NCBI RefSeq assembly: GCF_900185595.1 | Contig: NZ_FYBH01000057.1 | Coordinates: 1-34,459, forward strand | Direction: 5' to 3' | DNA: 34,459 nt | Origin: Calothrix rhizosoleniae SC01 | Lineage (GTDB): Bacteria > Cyanobacteriota > Cyanobacteriia > Cyanobacteriales > Nostocaceae | Notes under the pieces: model-generated | What the model was told of the DNA's origin: nothing | Databases searched by the model: none | Seen by the model: only the letters and a program-made list of their open reading frames with translations | Made by a program: the position numbers and the translations under genes | Part shown: piece after piece, positions 7,752 through 15,223 of the stretch | Layout of the letters: every line of letters starts with the position of its first letter | How positions within the stretch are numbered: the first letter of the stretch is position 1

Positions 7752-9449
7752 ATGCAATTGACCAACAAGATTCATTTTCGCAACCCACGCGGTGATATTT
7801 TTGGAGGTGTTACCGCAGCTGTTATTGCTTTACCAATGGCATTAGCCTTTGGTGTTGCTTCCGGTGCTGGTGCAGCCAGTGGCTTATGGGGTGCTGTTTT
7901 AGTAGGATTCTTTGCTGCTCTATTTGGTGGTACCCCCACCTTAATCTCCGAGCCGACTGGCCCTATGACAGTAATTATGACAGCTGTCATTGCTAATTTA
8001 ACAGCCAGCGATCCAAAGAATGGCATGGCAATGGCATTTACTGTTGTCATGATGGCCGGAATTTTCCAAATTATTTTTGGTTTACTGCGGCTTGGTAAGT
8101 ATATCACAATGATGCCTTACACTGTGGTTTCGGGTTTTATGTCCGGTATCGGCATCATTCTTGCCATCCTACAACTTGCCCCATTTCTAGGACAAGCCAG
8201 TCCCAAGGGAGGAGTTATCGGCACACTCCAAGCCATACCAGAACTGGTGACTAACATCCAACCAGTAGAAACCATGTTAGCAGTAATCACAGTGGCAATC
8301 ATCTGGTTCATGCCCTCGAAGCTGAAGCGCATTGTTCCTCCCCAGTTAATTGCATTGATTGCTGGTACAGTTTTGTCCTTAGTATTATTCTCAGGGGTAG
8401 ACATTCGGCGAATTGGTGAAATTTCTGCTACCTTACCCACCATGCAGATGCCAACCTTTGAGATTGGCCAGCTGCAGTTGATGTTTGTAGATGCAGCTGT
8501 ACTGGGGATGTTGGGTTGTATTGATGCCCTACTAACATCAGTAGTTGCAGATAGTTTAACCCGTACAGAGCATAATTCTAATAAAGAGTTAATTGGGCAA
8601 GGCTTGGGCAACTTGATGTCAGGCTTGTTTGGTGGTATTCCTGGTGCTGGGGCCACCATGGGAACGGTTGTGAATATTCAAGCTGGTGGAAGAACCGCAT
8701 TATCTGGTTTGACCCGTGCTGGTGTATTGCTGGTAGTAATTTTAGGTGCAGCGAAGTTAGCAGCCACTATTCCCCTAGCAGTGCTAGCAGGGATTGCCCT
8801 CAAGGTGGGACTTGACATTATTGACTGGGACTTCTTAAAGCGAGCCCATAAAATTTCCCTTAAGGGTGCCCTGATTATGTACGGGGTGATTCTGCTGACA
8901 GTTCTAGTAGACTTGATTGTCGCTGTGGGTGTGGGAATTTTCATCGCCAATATTCTCACCATAGATCGCATGAGCCAGTTGCGATCAGAGTCTGTGAAAA
9001 CAATTACCGATACAGATGACACTATCCATTTGAATGCTGATGAAAAACGCTGGCTTGATGAAGGGAATGGTCGGGTTTTGCTTTTCCAATTGAGTGGCCC
9101 CATGATTTTTGGAGTTGCGAAGGCTATATCCCGAGAACACAATGCCATTGGGGAATGTGATGTCATAGTTTTTGACCTCAGCGATGTACCTCATCTGGGT
9201 GTTACAGCCTCTTTAGCCCTAGAAAATGCCATTGAGGAAGCAGTTGAAAAAGGTCGTCATGTCTTTCTTGTGGGAGCAGCTGGACAAACCAAGCGCCGTC
9301 TTAACAAGCTAAACGTCTTCAACTTGATTCCGCCTCACTACCTTTACATGGATCGTGGGGAAGCGCTAAAAGATGCGGTGAATCTAATCTTCCCAGAACT
9401 AAATCAGCAAAATCAAATCTTAGATTTAGGTACATCAGCAACAAGCTGA
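7752..9449 (+). CDS. bicA: Low-affinity, high-flux Na+-dependent bicarbonate transporter BicA (SulP family)
   Basis: A 565-residue inner-membrane transporter of the SulP/SLC26 family. It starts with FRNPRGDIFGGVTAAVIALP, followed by MALAFGVASGAGAASGLWGA and GGTPTLISEPTGPMTVIM, the substrate-binding region of BicA. The segment DALLTSVVADSLTRTEHN-SNKELIGQGLGN-GIPGAGATMGT is the conserved SulP loop around TM8-10. The C-terminal part from about residue 440 is a cytoplasmic STAS domain (VLLFQLSGPMIFGVAKAI, then VIVFDLSDVPHLGVTASLAL). Length and the closeness of the N-terminal match favour BicA over a generic sulfate permease. BicA co-imports Na+ with HCO3- for the carbon-concentrating mechanism. 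The antiporter and Mrp genes downstream would remove that Na+, which supports the call. Confidence 0.9.
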   Translation: MQLTNKIHFRNPRGDIFGGVTAAVIALPMALAFGVASGAGAASGLWGAVLVGFFAALFGGTPTLISEPTGPMTVIMTAVIANLTASDPKNGMAMAFTVVMMAGIFQIIFGLLRLGKYITMMPYTVVSGFMSGIGIILAILQLAPFLGQASPKGGVIGTLQAIPELVTNIQPVETMLAVITVAIIWFMPSKLKRIVPPQLIALIAGTVLSLVLFSGVDIRRIGEISATLPTMQMPTFEIGQLQLMFVDAAVLGMLGCIDALLTSVVADSLTRTEHNSNKELIGQGLGNLMSGLFGGIPGAGATMGTVVNIQAGGRTALSGLTRAGVLLVVILGAAKLAATIPLAVLAGIALKVGLDIIDWDFLKRAHKISLKGALIMYGVILLTVLVDLIVAVGVGIFIANILTIDRMSQLRSESVKTITDTDDTIHLNADEKRWLDEGNGRVLLFQLSGPMIFGVAKAISREHNAIGECDVIVFDLSDVPHLGVTASLALENAIEEAVEKGRHVFLVGAAGQTKRRLNKLNVFNLIPPHYLYMDRGEALKDAVNLIFPELNQQNQILDLGTSATS

Positions 9450-9895
9450 ATTTAGTTATCCTACATAACACAGGAATGACGATATTGTCAAACTATTTTT
9501 GATTTTGGATTAACCAGAAGAAGCAGGGGGTAAAGGGGCTCTGCTTAGGGGTGTAGTGAATAAAAACAAGAGAATTTTTTCGAGCACTAAATGTTGAATA
9601 TCTATCAACACTACACCCACTCAGTCACCCCAACACCCTGCTCTGGTTTTTGTCTTAACTTCATGCCATTCGATTTCAAGCCCTCGAATTTATTCGTAGA
9701 AGTTCTCCCTGTCCCCTTGTCTCCCCTGCCTCAAGTCAGGGGCTTGTATCCTTTTATTTTTCGGTCACAATTAGTTATCCGTGGGTGATACTACAAACCA
9801 AATTTACCGTACAGTATTTATTAAAGTGTCATACACCCTACACTTAATAACTGTGCCAGTTACGTAAGTCATAAACTACTTTAAAAGGTCTCTTT
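9450..9895. other. Intergenic region between bicA and the Na+/H+ antiporter gene
   Basis: 446 bp, no gene called. An open frame at 9591-9788 has no recognisable protein features and overlaps a dispersed repeat, so it is rejected. The region contains one copy of a 30-bp repeat (9741-9770). Confidence 0.55.
9741..9770 (+). repeat. 30-bp dispersed repeat, copy 1
   Basis: Core TTGTATCCTTTT-(A/C)-TTTTTCGGTCA. It matches 30285-30314 at 26 of 30 positions in the same orientation. Both copies precede a plus-strand gene by about 60-130 bp. Confidence 0.6.
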
Positions 9896-11332
9896 ATGTT
9901 CCTAAATTTTGATTCCAATATACCACTGACAAACTTAATGGATATTTGGCATTCCCCGCCCTGGTTAATGACAACAACGCCAACAACAGAATCTGGCCCA
10001 TGGGTACTTACAGGTGTTTTACTCAGTTTAGTTGTAATTTATCTTACGAGTAAATTAGGAGGTGAGTTGTCTAAGCGCCTCAATTTACCACCAGTTTTAG
10101 GGGAGCTAATTGGGGGTGTTGTTGTAGGGATTTCGGCTCTACACCTGCTAATGTTTCCAGAAAATAGTGCAGCAGCGACAGATTCAATGATCGTCAGGGC
10201 GTTGCAATCCTTGGGGAACTTAGACTTAGAAACCGTCACCCATATTTTCCAAAGTCAAAGCGAAGTGATTTCTGTGCTGGCAGAATTGGGAGTTATTGTT
10301 CTGCTGTTTGAAATTGGTTTGGAATCAGATTTACGAGAACTGAGTAAAGTTGGCTATCAAGCAGCTATTGTTGCTGTCATTGGTGTTGCTGCTCCTTTTA
10401 TATTAGGAACAGTTGGTTTAGTGACGATTTTCCATGTCTCTATCATTCCCGCCATCTTTGCTGGAGCAGCCTTGACAGCAACAAGTATTGGTATTACATC
10501 AAAAGTTTTGTCCGAACTGGGACATCTAAAATCGACGGAAGGTCAGATTATTGTCGGTGCGGCTGTAATTGACGATGTGCTAGGTATTATTGTCCTCGCC
10601 GTTGTAGCTAGTTTAGCTAAAACTGGTGAAGTGGATTTGCTAAATGTGGTCTATTTGATTATCAGTGCTAGTGCCTTTCTGCTAGGAGCTATTTTCCTAG
10701 GTAAATTCTTTAACAAGAGTTTTGTGGCGATCGCAGATAAATTACAGACCCGTGGAGCCTTAGTAATTCCTGCATTTATCTTTGCTTTATTAATGGCTGT
10801 ATTAGCCAATTTGATTCATCTGGAGGCAATTTTAGGTGCTTTTGCGGCTGGGTTAGTGCTTGATGAAACCGACAAACGCAAAGAACTCGATCAGCAGGTA
10901 GTACCCATCGCTGATATTTTGGTACCAATTTTCTTTGTCACAGTTGGTGCTAAAGCAGATTTAGGAGTATTAAATCCAGCGATCGCTGAAAATCGAGCCG
11001 GTTTAATTATTGCAACTTTCTTAATTGCAGTTGCCATTATTGGGAAGGTAATCACTGGCTGGGGTGTTTTTGGCAAGCCTGGAGTCAATCGTTTAGCGAT
11101 CGGTATAGGTATGATTCCCCGTGGTGAAGTGGGCTTAGTATTTGCAGGTATTGGTTCAGCTAGTGGTGTTTTGGATAAGCCTTTGGAAGCAGCCATTATC
11201 GTTATGGTTATTCTCACAACCTTCTTGGCTCCTCCCTTATTGCAGTGGGCATTGAAAGGACAGGAAACAGAAGTAGAAGTAGAAGAAGTATCGATACCGG
11301 CAGAAAACGCAACCCTACCTGTGGTTGAGTAG
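9896..11332 (+). CDS. nhaS3: CPA2 family Na+/H+ antiporter, NhaS3-like
   Basis: A 478-residue membrane protein of the cation:proton antiporter-2 family with about 12-13 predicted helices. Seen: LSKRLNLPPVLGELIGGVVV (first conserved CPA2 helix pair), VIVLLFEIGLESDLREL, ALTATSIGITSKVLSELG, and VGAAVIDDVLGIIVLAVV, whose paired aspartates are the ion-binding site. GMIPRGEVGLVFAGIG is the late conserved arginine-glutamate helix. The C-terminus is a short acidic cytoplasmic tail. It resembles cyanobacterial NhaS3 and should export Na+ in exchange for H+. From memory, nhaS3-type genes are found next to bicA in other cyanobacteria, which fits a role in recycling the Na+ imported with bicarbonate; the symbol rests partly on that. 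The ATG at 9896 follows AAAGG. Confidence 0.82.
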   Translation: MFLNFDSNIPLTNLMDIWHSPPWLMTTTPTTESGPWVLTGVLLSLVVIYLTSKLGGELSKRLNLPPVLGELIGGVVVGISALHLLMFPENSAAATDSMIVRALQSLGNLDLETVTHIFQSQSEVISVLAELGVIVLLFEIGLESDLRELSKVGYQAAIVAVIGVAAPFILGTVGLVTIFHVSIIPAIFAGAALTATSIGITSKVLSELGHLKSTEGQIIVGAAVIDDVLGIIVLAVVASLAKTGEVDLLNVVYLIISASAFLLGAIFLGKFFNKSFVAIADKLQTRGALVIPAFIFALLMAVLANLIHLEAILGAFAAGLVLDETDKRKELDQQVVPIADILVPIFFVTVGAKADLGVLNPAIAENRAGLIIATFLIAVAIIGKVITGWGVFGKPGVNRLAIGIGMIPRGEVGLVFAGIGSASGVLDKPLEAAIIVMVILTTFLAPPLLQWALKGQETEVEVEEVSIPAENATLPVVE

Positions 11333-11362
11333 ATTGGAATTTTGACTGTCCAATCTTGTGGA

Positions 11363-11379
11363 ATGGGCATCCCGCCCAT
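11363..11379 (+). terminator. Small stem-loop after nhaS3
   Basis: Arms ATGGGC (11363-11368) and GCCCAT (11374-11379) with a 5-base loop, 30 bp after the stop. There is no T-run. It resembles the palindrome at 7540-7552, so it may be a dispersed palindrome and not a dedicated terminator. Confidence 0.3.
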
Positions 11380-11408
11380 CCTGCCCTTCAATCAAGGTAG
11401 AAGGCAGA

Positions 11409-11458
11409 AGGCAGTCCAAATGAAAAATAATTTGCACCGCCAATTACCTAAGTAGAAT
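11409..11458 (+). repeat. 50-bp perfect dispersed repeat, copy 2
   Basis: Identical over 50 bases to 2317-2366 in the same orientation. As at copy 1, a CT-rich stretch with TGCTCCC-like units follows at once, so repeat and heptamer array may have moved or spread together. Confidence 0.85.
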
Positions 11459-11686
11459 CTTCTTTTCCTCTTGCTCCCTGCCCCCTGCCTCCCCTGCTTA
11501 GAAGTCAGAGGGCAGGAGGCAGAATGTCATATTTGTTAGGGGCGCAAGTATTGCGCCCTTGTCACTGATAAAATTATTCTCAGAAATCACTTCATGTCTT
11601 CTTGATACAACGTCCTAAATTTTTCTGTAGAAAAAATCTAAAATTCAAATTTCCAATTGTTTGACTTCCTGAAGGTGGTATAAGCA

Positions 11687-12031
11687 ATGTCCATATCCAT
11701 ATTAGAAGCCTGCATTTTTGCAACTGTCCTCTGCGGTTTTTTTGGCATCATCCTCAAACAAAATCTGATGATGAAAATCATCTCGATGGATGTCATGAGT
11801 ACTGGTGTGATTGCCTATTATATTTTGGTAGCAGCCCGGGGGGGCTTATACACTCCAATTGCTAGTGCTAAACAAGTTGCTTATGCAGATCCGGTTCCTC
11901 AGGCAGTTATTTTGACTGCAATTGTGATTGGCTTTTCCATCCAAGCTCTGATGCTGGTAGGAGTTATGAAGTTATCACGGGATAATCCAACCTTGGAAAC
12001 TAACGAGATAGAAAAGAACAATACACCATGA
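11687..12031 (+). CDS. mrpC: Mrp Na+/H+ antiporter subunit C (NuoK-like)
   Basis: A 114-residue membrane protein with three helices, first gene of a seven-gene Mrp operon. It has the NuoK/MnhC layout: GFFGIILKQNLMMKIISMDV after helix 1, and the family-typical DPVPQAVILTAIVIGFSIQA leading into helix 3. The GAAGGTGG about 12 bp upstream is a plausible ribosome-binding site. Its stop overlaps the mrpD start (ATGA, 12028-12031), implying translational coupling. Mrp complexes exchange Na+ for H+ across the membrane and are important in alkaline or salty conditions; in Anabaena a similar seven-gene C-D-E-F-G-A-B cluster is known to me. Confidence 0.85.
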   Translation: MSISILEACIFATVLCGFFGIILKQNLMMKIISMDVMSTGVIAYYILVAARGGLYTPIASAKQVAYADPVPQAVILTAIVIGFSIQALMLVGVMKLSRDNPTLETNEIEKNNTP

Positions 12032-13461
12032 CTACGATGACAATCGCCTGGATTGCCCTACCGTTTTTTGTGGGGTTCAGTATTTATCTCCTTCCTCAAC
12101 TTGCTCGCTACCTAGCTCTAGGTGTGGCAATTGTTTCTCTTGGTTACGGGTTACAGCGCATACTTGACCTGTCACCCCTAAACTTACAGTTATTGGATAG
12201 TTTTGGTGTCACTTTACTCATAGATTCACTAAGTGGCTACTTTATATTAACCAATGCCCTAGTCACAATAGCAGTTATTCTTTACTGCTGGCATAGCCAG
12301 AAAACGGCTTTTTTTTATACCCAAGCAATCATTTTACATGGCAGTGTCAATTCTGCATTTATTTGTGCAGACTTTATCACCCTGTATGTAGCCCTAGAAG
12401 TTATTAGTGTGGCCGCATTTCTTTTGATTGCTTACCCTCGTACTGAAAGATCAATTTGGGTTGGCTTGCGCTATCTGTTTGTCAGTAACACAGCCATGCT
12501 ATTTTACCTGATTGGCGCAGTACTAGTGTATCAAGCTAACAACTCCTTCGCCTTTGCTGGTTTGGGTCAGGCTCCCACAGAAGCGATCGCTCTTATTTTC
12601 CTTGGGCTATTGACAAAAGGAGGGATTTTTGTGTCGGGTTTGTGGTTGCCTTTGACACACTCAGAATCAGAAACCCCCGTATCAGCATTATTGTCAGGAG
12701 TTGTGGTCAAAGTAGGTATTTTCCCCTTGGTGCGTTGTGCCTTGATATTAGGAGAAATAGATCCCATTGTTCGGATTTTTGGCGTTGCTACCGCACTCCT
12801 AGGAGTGGGCTATGCTGTTTTTGAAAAAGATACTAAGCGGATGTTGGCATTTCACACCGTTTCCCAGTTGGGTTTTGTCCTCGCGGCACCAGAAGTTGGT
12901 GGCTTTTATGCCCTGACTCATGGTCTAGTAAAAGCAGCTCTGTTTTTGATTGCAGGGAACTTACCAAGTCGCAAATTCCAGGAATTACACCATCAACCAA
13001 TTTATACCCCCATCTGGATTGCTTTGTTGATAGCTAGCTTCTCCATTTCCGGCTTTCCCCTTTTATCTGGCTTTGGAGCAAAGGTACTAACTATGAAAAA
13101 TTTGCTTCCTTGGCAAGTAATTGGCATGAATCTAGCAGCCTTGGGAACAGCCATCTCCTTTGCTAAATTCATTTTTTTGCCCCATGAGAGAAAACAAGTT
13201 CAGGAATTTAAACCTAGTTTTTGGTTAGCAATCATTCTCTTACTTGGTGGACTGTTTGCAGCTAATGTAGTTTATTACGACGCTTATACCCTTACTAATA
13301 TTGTCAAGCCCCTAGCAACCATTGCTTTAGGTTGGTTAGCATACCTGGTGATTTTTCGACGAGTTTCCCTCAAGTTACCACGGGTAGTAGAGAAATTTGA
13401 GCATCTAATTGGTGTGATGAGTTTGGTATTAACCCTACTCTTTTGGATGGTGCTAGCATGA
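12028..13461 (+). CDS. mrpD: Mrp Na+/H+ antiporter subunit D (NuoM/ND5-like)
   Basis: A 477-residue protein of about 14 helices, from the proton-conducting subunit family shared with complex I. Features of that family are visible: a glutamate in a membrane helix (LYVALEVISVAAFLL), lysines in GLLTKGGIFVSGLWLP and VVVKVGIFP, and HGLVKAALFLIAGNLPSRKF in a later helix. These charged in-membrane residues form the ion path. It is the only full antiporter-like subunit encoded in the operon, because the A-type gene downstream lacks the large NuoL-like domain. The start overlaps the mrpC stop and the stop overlaps the mrpE start. Confidence 0.88.
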   Translation: MTTMTIAWIALPFFVGFSIYLLPQLARYLALGVAIVSLGYGLQRILDLSPLNLQLLDSFGVTLLIDSLSGYFILTNALVTIAVILYCWHSQKTAFFYTQAIILHGSVNSAFICADFITLYVALEVISVAAFLLIAYPRTERSIWVGLRYLFVSNTAMLFYLIGAVLVYQANNSFAFAGLGQAPTEAIALIFLGLLTKGGIFVSGLWLPLTHSESETPVSALLSGVVVKVGIFPLVRCALILGEIDPIVRIFGVATALLGVGYAVFEKDTKRMLAFHTVSQLGFVLAAPEVGGFYALTHGLVKAALFLIAGNLPSRKFQELHHQPIYTPIWIALLIASFSISGFPLLSGFGAKVLTMKNLLPWQVIGMNLAALGTAISFAKFIFLPHERKQVQEFKPSFWLAIILLLGGLFAANVVYYDAYTLTNIVKPLATIALGWLAYLVIFRRVSLKLPRVVEKFEHLIGVMSLVLTLLFWMVLA

Positions 13462-13877
13462 TTGGATATCTGGATTTGCTATTGCGATTAACCATTTGGT
13501 TTTTGTTAACAGCTGATTGGAGTTTGGCGAATATTATTATTGGGGTTTGCGTTTCCCTACTCATACCGCGAAGCTATACAAAATTTGCTGTTTTGAAAGA
13601 TTGGTTACAGGTACTGTGGGAAATTATTGTAGCTATCCCCCAAGCATACTGGGAAGCTGTAGAAATTATGTTCCGCCCCCACACTGAAGAAGAAATAGTG
13701 ATGGAGCGAGTTAAACCTAGGCGCACACCTGGACTGATATTTTTAGATATTTTTCTGATTACATTTACACCAAAAACTATTGTGGTTAAATACCACGAAG
13801 ATGGCTGGTATGAAGTGCATCGGGTGCGACGGAAGAGAAGAGGAGAGGAGGGAAGGAGTGAGGGAGTGAAGAACTGA
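13458..13877 (+). CDS. mrpE: Mrp Na+/H+ antiporter subunit E
   Basis: A 139-residue MnhE/MrpE protein. I start it at ATG 13458, which forms an ATGA overlap with the mrpD stop; an upstream TTG at 13443 would be out of keeping with the other junctions. Seen: two N-terminal helices (DLLLRLTIWFLLTADWSLAN, then IIIGVCVSLLIPR), a conserved cytoplasmic part, and TPGLIFLDIFLITFTPKTIVV followed by YHEDGWYEVHRV. The last 15 or so residues are highly charged (RKRRGEEGRSEGVKN) and are encoded by purine-rich repeat DNA that continues past the stop. This tail is probably not part of the ancestral protein. Confidence 0.85.
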   Translation: MIGYLDLLLRLTIWFLLTADWSLANIIIGVCVSLLIPRSYTKFAVLKDWLQVLWEIIVAIPQAYWEAVEIMFRPHTEEEIVMERVKPRRTPGLIFLDIFLITFTPKTIVVKYHEDGWYEVHRVRRKRRGEEGRSEGVKN

Positions 13878-13907
13878 GGGAAGTGTGGGGAGTGAGAGTA
13901 AAACATT

Positions 13908-13967
13908 ATGGGCACGGTATCCACAATCTCTCGGTATATGCAATAACATTAACCACGCCGTGCCCAT
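13908..13967. repeat. 60-bp inverted-repeat element (MITE-like or REP-like)
   Basis: Perfect 10-bp ends ATGGGCACGG (13908-13917) and CCGTGCCCAT (13958-13967) around a 40-bp middle. No other copy lies in this window. It could fold into a hairpin in the mrp transcript and affect expression of the genes after it. Confidence 0.6.
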
Positions 13968-14023
13968 GAGTGAAGAAGTGAGGGAGTGAGGGATTGAAAA
14001 AGCTCCAAATTTATCTGTGGGAT

Positions 14024-14051
14024 AAATCTAAAATCTAAAATCTAAAATCTA
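14024..14051 (+). repeat. Heptanucleotide tandem repeat (AAATCTA, 4 units)
   Basis: Four AAATCTA units end just before AATTGTTTGACT (14053-14064). The same 12-mer also sits at 11655-11666 ahead of mrpC, so a repeat-borne sequence precedes both mrpC and mrpF. Confidence 0.75.
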
Positions 14052-14074
14052 AAATTGTTTGACTGAGAAATGTG

Positions 14075-14326
14075 ATGAACTGGATAATAATTGCCATGAT
14101 TTTGGCCTTACTCATTCCTATTTATGAAGCTTGGCAGGATGAGAATATTTGGCAAAAAATGTTGGCTTTTGCCAGCATTGCGACCAAAACATCCATGATG
14201 ATCCTAGTTGTATCTGTCTTGCGGGATGACTGGATGATAGGTGTGGTTGGCGTACTGATTTTAACTGTAGGGAATGCTGCCTTAATGCTGCTTGCTCATG
14301 TTATCAAACGAATGAATGCAATATGA
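14075..14326 (+). CDS. mrpF: Mrp Na+/H+ antiporter subunit F
   Basis: An 83-residue protein with three membrane helices, the normal size for MrpF/MnhF. It begins MNWIIIAMILALLIPIYEAW and ends NAALMLLAHVIKRMNAI. The ATG at 14075 is preferred; a GTG one codon earlier is possible. The stop overlaps the mrpG start by ATGA. Because of the repeat-filled gap upstream, this gene cannot rely on coupling from mrpE and may need its own ribosome entry or a local promoter. Assignment to F rests on size, helix number and operon place more than on a strong motif. Confidence 0.75.
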   Translation: MNWIIIAMILALLIPIYEAWQDENIWQKMLAFASIATKTSMMILVVSVLRDDWMIGVVGVLILTVGNAALMLLAHVIKRMNAI

Positions 14327-14604
14327 TTATTAATCTTCTTAGTTATATTTGTATCGGTTTAGGAATTATTTTTTGGTTCTGGGGAACATTGCCCTTAATT
14401 GGCGATCGCTCTGTTTTATTTAAGCTCCATAGTCTTTCAGTTGCAGATACCCTGGGTTCTATGAGTATTATTGTCGGGTTACTCCTGAAAATTCCCCAAG
14501 AATGGCCCCTATTGATTTTAGCACTGATTTCCTTAGCAATTTGGAATACAGTTTTAGGGTATGTGTTGGCTTACTGCTCCAGTAGTGGAGGTGGGAATGA
14601 CTGA
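14323..14604 (+). CDS. mrpG: Mrp Na+/H+ antiporter subunit G
   Basis: A 93-residue protein with three helices. The segment GTLPLIGDRSVLFKLHSLSV followed by ADTLGSMSIIVGLLL is the MnhG/PhaG hallmark (usually reading lhaat-DTLG). Its start overlaps the mrpF stop, and its last eight bases overlap the next gene. A GGAGGTGGG inside its 3' end serves as the ribosome-binding site for that gene. Confidence 0.85.
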   Translation: MIINLLSYICIGLGIIFWFWGTLPLIGDRSVLFKLHSLSVADTLGSMSIIVGLLLKIPQEWPLLILALISLAIWNTVLGYVLAYCSSSGGGND

Positions 14605-15223
14605 GGATTTATATATTGTCGTAATTACAGCACTGCTTCCCTTAACTGCTTGCACCTTAGTTTTGCAGGTTAACCCATATCATGCCCTAGTAATTCGCGG
14701 TATTCTGGGGGCTGTTGCAGCATTAGTCTATGCCCTCTTTGGAGCTGCGGACGTGGCATTGACAGAAGCTTTGGTGGGTACCATGCTCTCTATTACACTA
14801 TATGCGGTGGCAGTGCGATCATCCCTCAGGATGCGCCTGGGCGTGCTTGAAAATGAACCTAATGGAAATGCAAAACCCCCAGAGCAATTAGTTTCAAGTT
14901 TACGCAAAACTTTAAGTAAGTACCATATGGGTCTTGAAGTATTAACCTATACTAGTATTCAAGCCTTGCAAACCGCTTTGGTCACCAAAGAAATTCATAC
15001 AATGTATGTTTCATCAGAGCAGTGGATTCCCTGGAATTCTCCTCAATCCCTCCCTCTAGATGAACAACCCCTAAATCATATCCAGACACGCATCCAACGT
15101 CTTTATGAAATTATGCAAAAAGAACTGTCACCAGACTTGGTAAATTTGACCTATATCCAACCATCTAGCATCAGCCAGTCCAATAATCATGGAAAATCTG
15201 ATTCGGTGGAGGTTCAAAAATGA
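14597..15223 (+). CDS. mrpA: Mrp antiporter subunit A-like protein, DUF4040/MbhD domain plus soluble tail
   Basis: A 208-residue protein. I start it at ATG 14597, five bases after a GGAGGTGGG; the earlier GTG at 14561 lies inside mrpG without such a site. Residues 1-85 form three helices with HALVIRGILGAVAALVYALF and GAADVALTEALVGTMLSITL, the DUF4040/MbhD signature found near the C-terminus of full-length MrpA. The large NuoL-like antiporter half of MrpA is absent. The rest, about 115 residues, is a soluble tail (LRKTLSKYHMGLEVLTYTS, then LNHIQTRIQRLYEIMQKEL) with no family I know. In the cyanobacterial seven-gene layout this place is called mrpA, though by domain it is MbhD-like. The stop overlaps the mrpB start. 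Confidence 0.75.
   Translation: MTEDLYIVVITALLPLTACTLVLQVNPYHALVIRGILGAVAALVYALFGAADVALTEALVGTMLSITLYAVAVRSSLRMRLGVLENEPNGNAKPPEQLVSSLRKTLSKYHMGLEVLTYTSIQALQTALVTKEIHTMYVSSEQWIPWNSPQSLPLDEQPLNHIQTRIQRLYEIMQKELSPDLVNLTYIQPSSISQSNNHGKSDSVEVQK

Larger units (their letters stand above)
11333..11686. other. Intergenic region before the Mrp operon
   Basis: 354 bp with no gene. It holds the stem-loop at 11363-11379, the second 50-bp repeat copy and a pyrimidine-rich stretch like a worn heptamer array (about 11470-11510). The Mrp operon promoter is expected here, but no clear -35/-10 pair is visible. Confidence 0.55.
13878..14074. other. Repeat-filled gap between mrpE and mrpF
   Basis: 197 bp of non-coding DNA, while the other five junctions of the operon overlap. 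Two purine-rich direct repeats (GAGTGAGGGAGTGA-type, about 13851-13896 and 13968-13996) flank an inverted-repeat element at 13908-13967, and a heptamer array follows at 14024-14051. Confidence 0.75.

Noticed and set aside
7772-9194. Long open frames antisense to bicA (up to 180 residues)
   Set aside because: They mirror the codon pattern of bicA, have proline/isoleucine-rich compositions with no recognisable domain, and lack separate ribosome-binding sites. They are shadows of a strongly supported gene.
9591-9788. 65-codon open frame between bicA and nhaS3
   Set aside because: It overlaps a dispersed 30-bp repeat and its product has no protein-like features.
13908-13967. Reading the E-F inverted repeat as an intrinsic terminator
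   Set aside because: The loop is 40 bases and no T-run follows, and genes of the same operon continue after it.
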